This document shows, in pieces, positions 52,151 to 60,465 of a stretch of 64,000 bases of DNA. The notes under the pieces are model-generated. The model saw only the letters and a list, made by a program, of their open reading frames with translations. It was not told the origin of the DNA and did no database searches. The DNA is taken from NCBI GenBank assembly GCA_902786665.1, contig CADADN010000003.1, positions 62,001 through 126,000 of the forward strand, given 5' to 3'. This DNA comes from an uncultured Prevotellaceae bacterium. Its GTDB lineage: Bacteria > Bacteroidota > Bacteroidia > Bacteroidales > Bacteroidaceae. The position numbers and the translations under genes are program-made. Position 1 is the first letter of the stretch. Every line of letters starts with the position of its first letter.

Positions 52151-52736
52151 ATCTCTTCCATGCATTGACAACTTCGCCGATGTACATGGAGTGGATGCCG
52201 GCGGGGAAACGACTATACATATTCTTGGGTATGTCGCTCTTGAATCCGTCTGGGTCGAATGGTGCGGCATACATGGTCTTGCACTCTATCACCATGGTTG
52301 CCTCAATATAATAAGGTGTCCCATTCGCAGTGTATGCTGTATGCAACCCAAGGGCCTGGGCTTTGTCGCCGTCGCGACCGCTCTTGGTGCCCATATAATT
52401 TAAAACCTTGCTGTTCTCCACGTCAAACGACATCACTGTGAAGTATTCCGAGTTGTCCATAAACTCCTTCGTGTAGCGTTTTTCAGCAACATATACGGTG
52501 AGTGCTGGTCTTTGCCAAAGTGTTCCCACAGAGCCCCAACCAATGGTCATGGCGTTGCTCTTCTCCTTGTTGTCGGCTGCCAGCAGCTGTGCTTCGCGAA
52601 ACCATTGGAATCCGTTGTCGCTGAATGACTCCACGACGTTGAACTTCTTGTAACCATGTTCTTCCTGGGCCATGGCAGGTGTGGCTGTTAACACAAACGC
52701 AGCCAAGAACGCGTTGAAAACAATTTTCCTTTTCAT
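52149..52736 (-). CDS. secreted flavin-reductase-like protein
   Basis: 195 aa from the Met at 52736, which begins a signal peptide (KRKIVFNAFLAAFVLTATPAMA). The 20 extra upstream codons come from the 7-bp repeat region and are rejected. Mature part: a split-barrel flavin-reductase-like domain, FQWFREAQLLAADNKEKSNAMTIGWGSVGTLWQRPALTVYV, EYFTVMSFD, TPYYIEATMVIECKTMYAAPFD, MYIGEVVNAW. It is more distant from the other two family members in the window. It is exported, but not lipidated. Confidence 0.82.
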   Translation of the reverse strand: MKRKIVFNAFLAAFVLTATPAMAQEEHGYKKFNVVESFSDNGFQWFREAQLLAADNKEKSNAMTIGWGSVGTLWQRPALTVYVAEKRYTKEFMDNSEYFTVMSFDVENSKVLNYMGTKSGRDGDKAQALGLHTAYTANGTPYYIEATMVIECKTMYAAPFDPDGFKSDIPKNMYSRFPAGIHSMYIGEVVNAWKR

Positions 52737-52763
52737 CTTCTTATAGTCTTTAAAAACATATAT

Positions 52764-52880
52764 GTCATTCTCCAATCTCCAATCTTCAATCTTCAATTTT
52801 CAATCTTCAATTTTCAATCTTCAATTTTCAATTTTCAATTTTCAATCTTCAATTTTCAATCTTCAATCTTCAATTTTCAA
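52764..52880 (+). repeat. 7-bp TTCAATY tandem array
   Basis: About 15 units of TTCAATC/TTCAATT, with CTCCAAT variants at the left end. The right end covers the stop codon and the last codons (KIED) of the esterase gene, and the left end lies upstream of the flavin-reductase-like start. The pyrimidine-rich strand is +. Confidence 0.9.
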
Positions 52881-54317
52881 TCTTCTTCGTTCCTGGTCGC
52901 TGACGGCGTAATCGTAGATGCGGAAATCTGCCACTTCTGTCTGTGTCAGATATTTGTCTCCACGGAATGGGGCACGTCCTATCCAACAGTTGGCTGGAGC
53001 TTCCTTGAATATCTCCGAGAGGATGGGCATGTTGTCATTCTTGCCAATCAGTTTTCCATCCAGGAATAGTTCACCTTTGTGTCCCTTTTGCCGGTAAAGG
53101 ACGTGCACCCATGTGTCGCGCTTGGGTTGTCCTCCCTGCATGATGATTTCTTCGTGCTCATATCCACCTGTGGAAATCTCGAATCGCTGCTCGTTCAAAC
53201 GCATGGCCATGTATGGGCCTTCATTAGCGCTGTTCTCTGCCAGTTGGGAGAAGGCGAAAAGGAAATGGCCGTAGCCGTCGAGCTTGTTTCCCGACCCTAC
53301 CTTGAACCAGACGGAGACGGAAAAGTCCTTGAGGTTCTTGATGAGTGCTCCTGTCTCTGAAGTGAGGTCGTAATAGTCATTGTTCGCACCGAGATGGAGG
53401 ATGGCTGGATTCCTCTCGTCTATCTTCGCATCGTGTCTCAGGTATTCTGGTTGCCAGGTGAAACGGTATTCTGCCTGCTGGGCCGTCTTTATCGATGGGG
53501 CGGGTAGGGCGGAGGTCATCTTGGCGGTTATCCGCTTGATATGTTCTTTCAGGACATGATAGGCTGGGCGTGCCATGGCACCGTGGTCGTAGCCTTGCAT
53601 CTCGTAGAGTGTGACGTCTTTGTGCCCAACCAATTTCAGCATGCGCCAGAAATAGGCTTGCTCTTCATATCGCCCGAATAGTTCCAGTTCCCTGTCGCCG
53701 GAGATGATGATGATGGGTGGGGCGTCAGGACGGATGAAGGTCAGCGGGGCATATTGGTCGATGGTGGGTTGCAAGGGACCGATGCCTTGTTGCTTGCGCA
53801 CGTTGTAATGGGTGACGCATTGGCCGCTGAAAGGGATGAGGGCTGCCAGGGAGTCGGCGTCGACATCGTATTTGGCAAGCCATTTCTTGTCCAATCCGAT
53901 CATGTCGAGAAGATAGCCGCCGGCAGAGTGGCCTGCTACGAAAATCTTGCGTTTGCTGCCACCGTACTTCTCGATGTTCTTGTAGGTCCATGCCACAGCG
54001 GCGGCGGCATCGTCAAGGCATTGGTCGATGCTTGCTTTGGGCAGCAAACGGTAATTGGCTGCTACAACGACAAGACCGCTGTTCTTCAGTTCCGGGTCGA
54101 TGTGCTTGTTGCCTCCTTCTATGCCTCCACCGTGAAACCACACCACCACGGGTGCGTTTTTGCCGTTGGTGGGATAATAGACGTCGAGTTTGCAACGTTC
54201 CTGGGCGTAGGCATCTGACGATTCCGTGTATGGGATGTCATTGACTTGTTGATACTGCGCCATCGCGACTGACGTGCACAGCAGAAGTGCGAGGGTGAGA
54301 AAAATGTTTTTATTCAT
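52863..54317 (-). CDS. exported alpha/beta-hydrolase with LamG-like C-terminal domain
   Basis: 484 aa, signal peptide 1-20. Esterase domain: oxyanion motif FHGGG (61-65), nucleophile S131 in GHSAGG, Asp near GDRELEL (about 200) and His in GYDHGAM (about 243), of the BD-FAE/acetyl-esterase type. From about 285 to 480 there is a concanavalin-like LamG domain (FSVSVWFKVGSG, WVHVLYRQKGHKGELFLDGKLIG, VADFRIYDYAVSDQERRRL). It may remove acetyl or feruloyl groups from glycans, with the LamG domain binding the substrate. The last codons lie inside the 7-bp array. Confidence 0.87.
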   Translation of the reverse strand: MNKNIFLTLALLLCTSVAMAQYQQVNDIPYTESSDAYAQERCKLDVYYPTNGKNAPVVVWFHGGGIEGGNKHIDPELKNSGLVVVAANYRLLPKASIDQCLDDAAAAVAWTYKNIEKYGGSKRKIFVAGHSAGGYLLDMIGLDKKWLAKYDVDADSLAALIPFSGQCVTHYNVRKQQGIGPLQPTIDQYAPLTFIRPDAPPIIIISGDRELELFGRYEEQAYFWRMLKLVGHKDVTLYEMQGYDHGAMARPAYHVLKEHIKRITAKMTSALPAPSIKTAQQAEYRFTWQPEYLRHDAKIDERNPAILHLGANNDYYDLTSETGALIKNLKDFSVSVWFKVGSGNKLDGYGHFLFAFSQLAENSANEGPYMAMRLNEQRFEISTGGYEHEEIIMQGGQPKRDTWVHVLYRQKGHKGELFLDGKLIGKNDNMPILSEIFKEAPANCWIGRAPFRGDKYLTQTEVADFRIYDYAVSDQERRRLKIED

Positions 54318-54321
54318 ATTC

Positions 54322-55023
54322 CTATCTGATATAATGTGTCTCTACTAATGGTTCCTGGATTTTCGGTGAGCCGAACTCTTTCAATCCTAAATGGATGGCT
54401 TTGATGAGAAACGCCATGTTCAGGCCCAACTGTCGCATGGTTTGCATGCCTTCTTCGTCGCGTGTCACTTCGCCGGGGTCGGTGCCATGGGCAATGCTCC
54501 AGTATTGCGAAGGGACCACTGGCATGTTCGTCTTCAAAAAATACTTGTTCAGTACGTCCATCGTGGCTGTGGCTCCACCACGTCGGGCGATGCTCACAGA
54601 GGCGCCCACCTTCATACTCCAGTCGCTGTGCAGGTTGGAATAGAAAAGCCTGTCGAGCAGTGACAGCAGCGTGCCGTTGGGTGATGCGAAATACACGGGA
54701 GAACCGATGAGCAGGCCATCGGCTTCTTGCATCTTCTCAGAGATGGTGTTTACGATGTCGCCAAAAGCGCAACATCCTGTCTCCCAACACTTGTTGCAGG
54801 CGATGCAGCCGTGTATCTGGAGATGTCCCACATGGAGCCATTCCGTATCGATGCCTTGTTGCTGCAGCGTGCGCTCCACTTCGTGAAGGGCGGTAGACGT
54901 ATTGCCATGGGCTTTCGGACTGCCGTTGAGAATGATGACTTTGTGTTTCTTCCCCCTTTTGTCTTCAATGGAAGAATTCGTGCAAGGCCGGATTTGTTCT
55001 TGGGACTTGTCGATATTGTTCAT
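54322..55023 (-). CDS. flavodoxin-fold NAD(P)H-dependent oxidoreductase
   Basis: 233 aa from the Met at 55023; the frame is open to 55065, but that would overlap the SDR upstream. After a polar N-terminus comes the FMN loop ILNGSPKAHGNTS, the cysteine motif IHGCIACNKCWETGCCAFGD, and IGSPVYFASPNGTLLSLLDRLFYSN. It resembles multimeric iron-sulfur flavoproteins. It lies 4 bp from the esterase start. Confidence 0.87.
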   Translation of the reverse strand: MNNIDKSQEQIRPCTNSSIEDKRGKKHKVIILNGSPKAHGNTSTALHEVERTLQQQGIDTEWLHVGHLQIHGCIACNKCWETGCCAFGDIVNTISEKMQEADGLLIGSPVYFASPNGTLLSLLDRLFYSNLHSDWSMKVGASVSIARRGGATATMDVLNKYFLKTNMPVVPSQYWSIAHGTDPGEVTRDEEGMQTMRQLGLNMAFLIKAIHLGLKEFGSPKIQEPLVETHYIR

Positions 55024-55033
55024 GTCTGATTGC

Positions 55034-55765
55034 TTATTTTTCCAAATTCCATCCGTAGTCGCCATGATAAATCATTTGTCGGGTCATGCCGCCGTCGATG
55101 CAGATGTTTTCGCCTGTGATGAAACCAGCTTTGTCGGAACAGAGGAACAGCACCATGTGGGCGATGTCCAAAGGATTGCCGACGCGTCCCACAGGCTGCT
55201 GAGTGGCATCTGGACCTTCATATGCTGTATAGGCAGTGTCTATCCAACCCGGAGAGATGGAGTTGACACGGACACGGCCGGCGAGGCTCACTGCCAATGC
55301 ATGGGTCAGTGCGGCGATGCCTCCCTTGGCGGCGGTATAACTATCTGTCTGGGGCTGGCTCATTCGGTCTCTCGATGATGAGATGTTGACGATGGCTGCT
55401 CCCCTGGCAAAATGTGGGGAGAAGAGCTTGGATAGATAGAACGGGGCGGTGACTCCCACGCTCATGGCATATTGGAACTCTTCATAACTGCATTCGTCGA
55501 TGCCTTTCATCAGTGGTAGCGCATTGTTGATGAGGTAGTCCACATGGCCATGCTTCCCAATGACTTCTTGCGCGAAGCGTTCCAATGTCTGTTTGTCGGC
55601 GATGTCGCCTACAAAATGCGGCCCCTCTTGTTTGTCTATTATGCAGACTTGAGCCCCTGCTTTTTGGAACTCGTCGGCGATGCAGCGACCGATGCCCTGT
55701 GCGCCTCCTGTGATTACGGCTGTCTTGTCCTTGAAATACTCCATGTGTGTTCGTTGGCTGTCCAT
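55034..55765 (-). CDS. short-chain dehydrogenase/reductase
   Basis: 243 aa (Met at 55744 would remove seven residues and is also plausible). Cofactor loop TGGAQGIGR; D/K after strand 2 (IIDKQEG) suggests NAD. NNA, IVNISSSRDRM with the catalytic Ser, and YTAAKGGIAALTHALA with Tyr/Lys complete the active site. ISPGWIDTAY and the ending NICIDGGM are typical of FabG-like SDRs. Between the aldo-keto reductase and the flavodoxin-fold gene on one strand. Confidence 0.9.
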   Translation of the reverse strand: MDSQRTHMEYFKDKTAVITGGAQGIGRCIADEFQKAGAQVCIIDKQEGPHFVGDIADKQTLERFAQEVIGKHGHVDYLINNALPLMKGIDECSYEEFQYAMSVGVTAPFYLSKLFSPHFARGAAIVNISSSRDRMSQPQTDSYTAAKGGIAALTHALAVSLAGRVRVNSISPGWIDTAYTAYEGPDATQQPVGRVGNPLDIAHMVLFLCSDKAGFITGENICIDGGMTRQMIYHGDYGWNLEK

Positions 55766-55801
55766 GATTATAGATGCATTCTTGTTTGCCCACCATGCAT
55801 G

Positions 55802-56629
55802 TCACCAAGGGAATGTCTCTGGGTCGTTGAGCACATTCGAACGAAGGTCCTGGTTGAGGGAACTGACCAATGCCATGTCTTCTCCGCTCAAGGTGAAAGA
55901 CATGATTTCCAAATTCTCAGCGAAGTGGTTGGGCTTGGCGCGGGGGATGGTGATGAGTCCTCGTTGGACAATCCAGCGCAGCACGATTTGTGATGCTGTC
56001 TTTTGGTATTTCTGGGCCAGTGACTGAAGTACGGGGTGTCCCACCACGTCGATGTCGCCTTGTCCGAATGGTCCCCATGCCTCCACCTGGATGCCAGATT
56101 GACGATTGTAGGCGATGTTCTCCTCTTGTGTCATTAGTGGATGGACCTCAATCTGATTGATGACGGGGCGGAATGTTGCGTAACAAAGCAATTCATCCAA
56201 ATGATGGCGGTTGAAATTGCTCACGCCGATGGAATGTACCTTTCCTTTTTTCACATATTCTTCCATTGTCTGCCATGTATCCTTCACGCAGTCCTTCACA
56301 GGCCAGTGGATGAGCAGTAAGTCGATGTAGTCTGTCTTCAACTTGGAAAGGCTCTCGTCTATGGACCGGCCGACAGCCTCGCATCCTTCACGCATGATGT
56401 TGGTGGCCACCTTGGTGGTGAGGAAGATGTCATGTCGTGATACACCACTGTCGACGATGCCTTGTCCCACCTCTGCTTCGTTGCCATAGGCTTGTGCGGT
56501 GTCGATGTGGCGGAATCCGGCCTCCAATGCCAGGCGCACGTTCTGCCGTGCCGTCTCACCGAGCAGCGTCCAGGTGCCGACACCTATCTGTGGGATTTCG
56601 AAACCGTTGTTCAGTCTTATCGTTGTCAT
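55802..56629 (-). CDS. aldo/keto reductase
   Basis: 275-aa NADPH-dependent carbonyl reductase of the AKR5-like group. Catalytic tetrad: D in HIDTAQAYGNE (about 46-52), Y in AYGNE, K in LTTKV, H in LLIHWPV. The C-terminal cofactor-binding segment is IPRAKPNHFAENLEIM. Its start overlaps the stop of the DUF2271 gene (ATGA at 56626-56629). Confidence 0.93.
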   Translation of the reverse strand: MTTIRLNNGFEIPQIGVGTWTLLGETARQNVRLALEAGFRHIDTAQAYGNEAEVGQGIVDSGVSRHDIFLTTKVATNIMREGCEAVGRSIDESLSKLKTDYIDLLLIHWPVKDCVKDTWQTMEEYVKKGKVHSIGVSNFNRHHLDELLCYATFRPVINQIEVHPLMTQEENIAYNRQSGIQVEAWGPFGQGDIDVVGHPVLQSLAQKYQKTASQIVLRWIVQRGLITIPRAKPNHFAENLEIMSFTLSGEDMALVSSLNQDLRSNVLNDPETFPW

Positions 56630-57246
56630 TTGAGCACTGCTTTCACGTTGGTCACCATGTTCTTGTGTGCTTCGTCTTCTTTGGTGAGCGTTGAGGTGAG
56701 GACGATGTCGCCTGCCTTGTCTTTGGTGGAGAAGGTGCCGGAATAGATGATGTCACTGTCGAATATCAGGGTGGCTTCGACGAACACCTTGTACGTTCCC
56801 TTGGGCACGGCCTTGCCTGCCTGGTCGGTGAAGTCCCATGTGAAGGTCTGTGTGCCGTCGGCTTGCGGGGTGGCTCCCGTGAAGGCATCCAACTGCTGGT
56901 CGGTCTGTTCTGCGGCTTTGGAGGATTTCACCCATGTGGGCACACAGGCGGGGCGCTTGACGTAGCCACGCATAGGCTCCTCGCCGGGGCGCGTGCGGCC
57001 CTTGGTGGTGTATGAGGTGACGAAGAGCGTCTTCACGACATCGCCCTTGTCGTTCTCTATCCATACGGCATATTGGTTAGAACCAGGACCTGCCTGACGT
57101 TGGTAGTCGAAGGACACTTCAAGGCTCTTGGCTTTTCTTGCTTGCGACTGCTCTTGTGCATCCGATGACTTGATGCCAAGGACAATGACGGGCACTGACA
57201 GTAACATGGCTGCAAGAATGGCGATAAATAACTTCTTTTGTCTCAT
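56626..57246 (-). CDS. exported DUF2271 protein
   Basis: 206 aa with an N-terminal signal or anchor (KKLFIAILAAMLLSVPVIVLG). A linker DAQEQSQARKAKS follows, then a DUF2271 domain: VSFDYQRQAGPGSNQYAVWIENDKGDVVKTLFVTSYTTKGR, PTWVKSS, DAFTGATPQADGTQTFTWDFTD and PKGTYKVFVEATLIFDSDIIYSG. The family is often found beside PepSY/flavin-transfer genes, suggesting envelope redox, but function is unknown. First gene of the minus-strand run down to the esterase. The linker DNA bears a faint likeness to the palindromic element. Confidence 0.82.
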   Translation of the reverse strand: MRQKKLFIAILAAMLLSVPVIVLGIKSSDAQEQSQARKAKSLEVSFDYQRQAGPGSNQYAVWIENDKGDVVKTLFVTSYTTKGRTRPGEEPMRGYVKRPACVPTWVKSSKAAEQTDQQLDAFTGATPQADGTQTFTWDFTDQAGKAVPKGTYKVFVEATLIFDSDIIYSGTFSTKDKAGDIVLTSTLTKEDEAHKNMVTNVKAVLK

Positions 57247-57296
57247 TTTTTCTATTTTTTATTTGGGTTGATACGATAGTGGCTAAAATGTGGGTA

Positions 57297-57334
57297 CAAA
57301 TATAGTGAAAAGTCTTCAAATTTTCGTATTTTTG
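57297..57334. promoter_or_regulatory. closely spaced divergent -7 boxes
   Basis: Minus-strand TATATTTG (57304-57297) serves the DUF2271 operon and plus-strand TATTTTTG (57327-57334) the Sel1 gene. They are only 22 bp apart, so the two promoters must interfere or share regulators. Confidence 0.5.
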
Positions 57335-57393
57335 CCGTGGGATTTCATAAATTTTGTAAAGATTGCAGAATATGGGGACAGAAAAGGAACCCC

Positions 57394-57426
57394 AAATGGG
57401 TGATATAATCTTTCTTTCACCCATTT
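57394..57426 (+). promoter_or_regulatory. hairpin in the leader of the Sel1 gene
   Basis: AAATGGGTGA pairs exactly with TCACCCATTT around a 13-nt loop, 24 bp before the ATG. It is too close to the start to be a terminator of the previous unit and could control translation. Confidence 0.5.
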
Positions 57427-57450
57427 ATGCATAAAATGAAACGATAAAAC

Positions 57451-58095
57451 ATGCCAAAAGAGAGAAACAAAGCAGACTCGTATCGTGAGAAGGCATACGA
57501 AGGCGACACAAGGGCAATGAACAATCTTGGCGTCTGCTACGAGCGTGGCACTGGTGTCAAGGTCAACTTGGAACTGGCTTTCGAATGGTATATGAAGGCG
57601 GCTGAGTTAGGTGATGTGTACGGTTGTTTCAACGTTGGTGAGTGCTATTACCATGGAAAGGGTGTGCAACAGAGTGATGGACAGGCATTCTTCTGGTATA
57701 TGAAAGCTGCGGAAAAGGGAGACATGCAGTCGCAGGTGAATGTGGCCAACGCATATTACCTTGGACAGGGGGTTGAGCAAGACCATCACAAGGCTTTCCT
57801 ATGGTATCGCGAGGCTGCTTTTCAGGGCCATGTCCTGAGTCAGAAGAACTGTGGGGCGGCCTATTGGAATGGTGATGGCGTGGAGAAAAATTTGGTGGAG
57901 TGCGCCTTTTGGTATGAGCTCGCTGCCAATGGTGGCGATGCACAGGCGCAGTTTGCCATCGGATGGTTCCATATGACGGGCAATGGCGTTCCTGTGGATG
58001 AGAAAATAGGCTTGAAGTGGATACGAAAGGCCACCTTCCAGGCTTACCAGCCTGCCATAGACTATTGCAAGGAACACGGGTATAAATGGTATTGA
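57451..58095 (+). CDS. Sel1-like repeat protein
   Basis: 214 aa made of about five Sel1-like repeats of 36 residues (AMNNLGVCYERGTGVKVNLELAFEWYMKAAELGD and successors), forming an alpha-solenoid for protein-protein contacts. No signal peptide, so cytosolic. Its partner is unknown. The GNAT gene follows after 21 bp, suggesting a two-gene unit. Confidence 0.92.
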   Translation: MPKERNKADSYREKAYEGDTRAMNNLGVCYERGTGVKVNLELAFEWYMKAAELGDVYGCFNVGECYYHGKGVQQSDGQAFFWYMKAAEKGDMQSQVNVANAYYLGQGVEQDHHKAFLWYREAAFQGHVLSQKNCGAAYWNGDGVEKNLVECAFWYELAANGGDAQAQFAIGWFHMTGNGVPVDEKIGLKWIRKATFQAYQPAIDYCKEHGYKWY

Positions 58096-58116
58096 AAATG
58101 AAAGAATGCTCACATC

Positions 58117-58647
58117 ATGGAGATGAAAATGATAATCAGAGACGCTACACTGTCGGACGCAAAGGCGATGCTCGACATCTATGCACCTTATGTGGAACAT
58201 ACGGCCATCACGTTCGAGTATGACGTGCCTGCCTTGGAGGAGTTCTGCCACCGTCTGGAAAAGGTGCAAGCGAAATATCCTTGGATAGTGGCTGAGAAGG
58301 ATGAACGTGTATGGGGGTATGCTTATGCCAGTGCTTTCAAAGAGCGGGATGCCTACCAGTGGGCGGTCGAGACGTCCATATATGTCGATGAGACAGCGAA
58401 ACGACAAGGGATTGGACGCAAACTCCACGAAGCTCTTGAACAGCGGTTGAAGGCTCAAAGCATCCTGAATATGAATGCTTGCATTTCTTATATCGAACAA
58501 GAAGACGAGTTCTTGTCCCAGGACAGCATACATTTCCATGAGCATCTAGGATACAAGACGGTGGCACACTTCCATCTGTGTGGCAAGAAGTTCGGAAGGT
58601 GGTATGACATGATATGGATGGAGAAGATGATTGGAGAACATGTCTGA
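58117..58647 (+). CDS. GNAT acetyltransferase, phosphinothricin-acetyltransferase-like
   Basis: 176 aa (Met at 58126 is an alternative start). IIRDATLSDAKAMLDIYAPYVEHTAITFEYDVP at the N-terminus and the acetyl-CoA loop DETAKRQGIGRKLHEAL (about 88-104) are characteristic of the PAT/MddA-like branch, as is HEHLGYKTVAHFHLCGKKFGRWYDMIWMEK near the end. Characterised relatives acetylate phosphinothricin or methionine analogues. Cytosolic. Confidence 0.9.
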   Translation: MEMKMIIRDATLSDAKAMLDIYAPYVEHTAITFEYDVPALEEFCHRLEKVQAKYPWIVAEKDERVWGYAYASAFKERDAYQWAVETSIYVDETAKRQGIGRKLHEALEQRLKAQSILNMNACISYIEQEDEFLSQDSIHFHEHLGYKTVAHFHLCGKKFGRWYDMIWMEKMIGEHV

Positions 58648-58677
58648 CTTGCTTCCGATGAGGTTATCACATATTCC

Positions 58678-58930
58678 TAAAAAAACTCCCCTTTAACTCC
58701 CTCCAACGAAGTGAACATACGTCCCTTTAACTGCTTTTTAACTTCCTTTTAACTCCCCCAACGAAGTGAACATACGTCCCTTTAACTCCTTTTTAACTTC
58801 CCTTTAACTCCCCTTTAACTCCTAAAAAAAGCTCCCCTTTAACTCCTCCCAACGAAGTGAACATACGTCCCTTTAACTCCTTTTTAACTTCCCTTTAACT
58901 CCTCTTTAACTCCTAAAAAAACTCCCCTTT
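58678..58930 (+). repeat. TTTAACTCC decamer array with three higher-order units
   Basis: About 250 bp of CTTTAACTCC-type decamers interrupted three times by the same module, AACGAAGTGAACATACGTCC, at 58705, 58760 and 58851. The third module repeats the second almost exactly over about 80 bp. Contains no gene. Confidence 0.92.
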
Positions 58931-58946
58931 ATCAAGTTCATAAATT

Positions 58947-58963
58947 TTGCAACCGGGTTGCAA
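58947..58963. promoter_or_regulatory. inverted repeat, operator candidate
   Basis: TTGCAACC-G-GGTTGCAA is a perfect 8+8 dyad covering the -33 region of the promoter whose -7 box TACCTTTG is at 58975-58982. A dimeric repressor bound there would block the methyltransferase gene. Confidence 0.55.
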
Positions 58964-58974
58964 CATCTTTGCCA

Positions 58975-58982
58975 TACCTTTG
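58975..58982 (+). promoter_or_regulatory. -7 box of the methyltransferase gene
   Basis: TACCTTTG, 27 bp before the chosen ATG at 59010. A start at 58947 would place the promoter inside the coding region, so the shorter start is preferred. Confidence 0.65.
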
Positions 58983-59009
58983 CACCTGGATTACAAAAAC
59001 AAGAAGCAA

Positions 59010-59675
59010 ATGAAAGACAAAATCAAGAGTTCATACAAGTTCAGCAAGAGTTTCTACGACGATGCCATCACTCAGGGCAAATGGTGGAGCCGCGTGTATT
59101 TCAAATTGCTATGGGGTGGTGTCGATGACAACGAGATTGCCCGCAGGGTGCTTGAATGGATACCGGATGGATTCACGGGGAAGTTGCTCGACGTGCCTGT
59201 GGGTACGGCTGTGTTTACTACTGAGAAATACAAGCGGATGACCTCGGCTGATATCACCTGTCTCGACTACAGCCAGGATATGTTGGAGAGGGCGGAAAGC
59301 AGGTTCCACGAGAAGGGTGTCACCCATATCAAGACGATGCAGGGCGATGTTGGTGCACTGCCTTTTGGGGACGGGTCTTTTGATATCGTGCTTTGTATGA
59401 ATGGACTCCATGTGTTCCCTGACAAGGACAAGGCCTATGATGAAATCCTCCGTACACTAAAACCGGGCGGCGAACTCCTCGCTTGTTTCTATATCGCCGG
59501 TGAGCAAAAGGTGGCGGACTGGCTCGCCAACACCGTTATGACACGTATGGGATGGTTCACTCCGCCTTTCGACACGGCAGACGACGTGCGACTGCGATTG
59601 GTGTCTCACTACGACATCCTCGATTTTCACGTGGAGGGGGCGATGCTCTATTTCAGGGCGAAGAAGATCCCATGA
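59010..59675 (+). CDS. class I SAM-dependent methyltransferase
   Basis: 221 aa from 59010. Motif I GKLLDVPVGTAVFT is shifted from the usual DxGxGxG. Motif II ITCLDYSQDMLERAESRF, then MQGDVGALPFGDGSFDIVLCMNGLHVFPDKDKAYDEILRTLKPGGELLACFYI, is the UbiE/Methyltransf_11 pattern. Acceptor unknown. The VPVGT replacement for a Gly-rich loop is a real deviation in the SAM pocket. A dyad-operator promoter precedes it. Confidence 0.85.
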   Translation: MKDKIKSSYKFSKSFYDDAITQGKWWSRVYFKLLWGGVDDNEIARRVLEWIPDGFTGKLLDVPVGTAVFTTEKYKRMTSADITCLDYSQDMLERAESRFHEKGVTHIKTMQGDVGALPFGDGSFDIVLCMNGLHVFPDKDKAYDEILRTLKPGGELLACFYIAGEQKVADWLANTVMTRMGWFTPPFDTADDVRLRLVSHYDILDFHVEGAMLYFRAKKIP

Positions 59676-59748
59676 TGTTTTTTGCTATAACCTAACTTAA
59701 TTTAGAAAAAAGGTGTATATTTGCACTTAGATTTATAGATTACTTAAC

Positions 59749-59882
59749 TTTCTCAAGTAGGAAAAATGAGGTGAGAAGAAGGTTATAAAGAAGTTCAACT
59801 GCTAAGCAAGATGTCGGTAAAAGTAGAAATATGTCCTTTTAACTCCTCTTTAACTCCTCTTTAATTCCTTTTTAACTCCTGA
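59749..59882 (+). repeat. composite element D (conserved segment plus decamers)
   Basis: TTAACTTTCTCAAGTAGGAA and AATGAGGTGAGAAGAAGGTT (from 59743) match the upstream half seen at 34233, 52018 and 60466. ATATGTCCTTTTAACTCC then CTCTTTAACT decamers follow at 59829-59880, just before the carbonic anhydrase. A possible -7 box TATATTTG is at 59716-59723. Confidence 0.8.
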
Positions 59883-59917
59883 AAGTAGCGCAAATGCGAA
59901 TATAGAATAATACAACT

Positions 59918-60457
59918 ATGATTGACCAGATTATTGATTTCAACAAGACTTTCGTGGCTCAGAAGGGCTACGAGAAGTATGTCACTGACAAGTACCCAGA
60001 TAAGAAACTGGCGGTGCTGTCGTGTATGGACACCCGATTGACTGAACTGTTGCCCGCCGCACTCGGACTGAAGAATGGTGATGCCAAAATCATCAAGAAC
60101 GCCGGCGGCTTGGTGATTTCCGCCTTCGACTCCGCCATGCGCAGCCTGATTGTCGCCATCTATGAATTGGGTGTGGAGGAGATCATGGTGGTGGCTCACT
60201 CCAATTGCGGTGCCTGCCATATGAGTTACGAGCATTTCCACCACGAGATGATTGCACGTGGAGTGACGGAAGAGACGCTCGACACCATACTCAAGTGTGG
60301 CATCGACCTTGATGCCTGGTTGGAAGGCTTCAAGGATACGCCGACTTCTGTAAAGAAAACCGTGGAAACCATCAAGACCCATCCCCTTATGCCAAAGGAT
60401 GTTGTGGTCAGGGGATTCATCATTGATTCCGAGACAGGGGCATTGGAGGAAATATAA
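59918..60457 (+). CDS. beta-class carbonic anhydrase
   Basis: 179 aa. Zinc ligands C36, H94 and C97 in SCMDTR (35-40) and AHSNCGAC (93-100), with the catalytic D38-R40 dyad and KNAGG (60-64). Interconverts CO2 and bicarbonate, which anaerobes need for carboxylations such as succinate production. Cytosolic. Shorter than E. coli Can, matching the type found in Firmicutes and Bacteroidetes. Confidence 0.95.
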   Translation: MIDQIIDFNKTFVAQKGYEKYVTDKYPDKKLAVLSCMDTRLTELLPAALGLKNGDAKIIKNAGGLVISAFDSAMRSLIVAIYELGVEEIMVVAHSNCGACHMSYEHFHHEMIARGVTEETLDTILKCGIDLDAWLEGFKDTPTSVKKTVETIKTHPLMPKDVVVRGFIIDSETGALEEI

Positions 60458-60465
60458 TCCTCAAC

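Noticed and set aside
57119-57165. A third coding insertion of the palindromic element in the DUF2271 gene
   Set aside because: Only a short, gapped likeness (AGAGCAG...CAAGC); not strong enough to annotate without a search.
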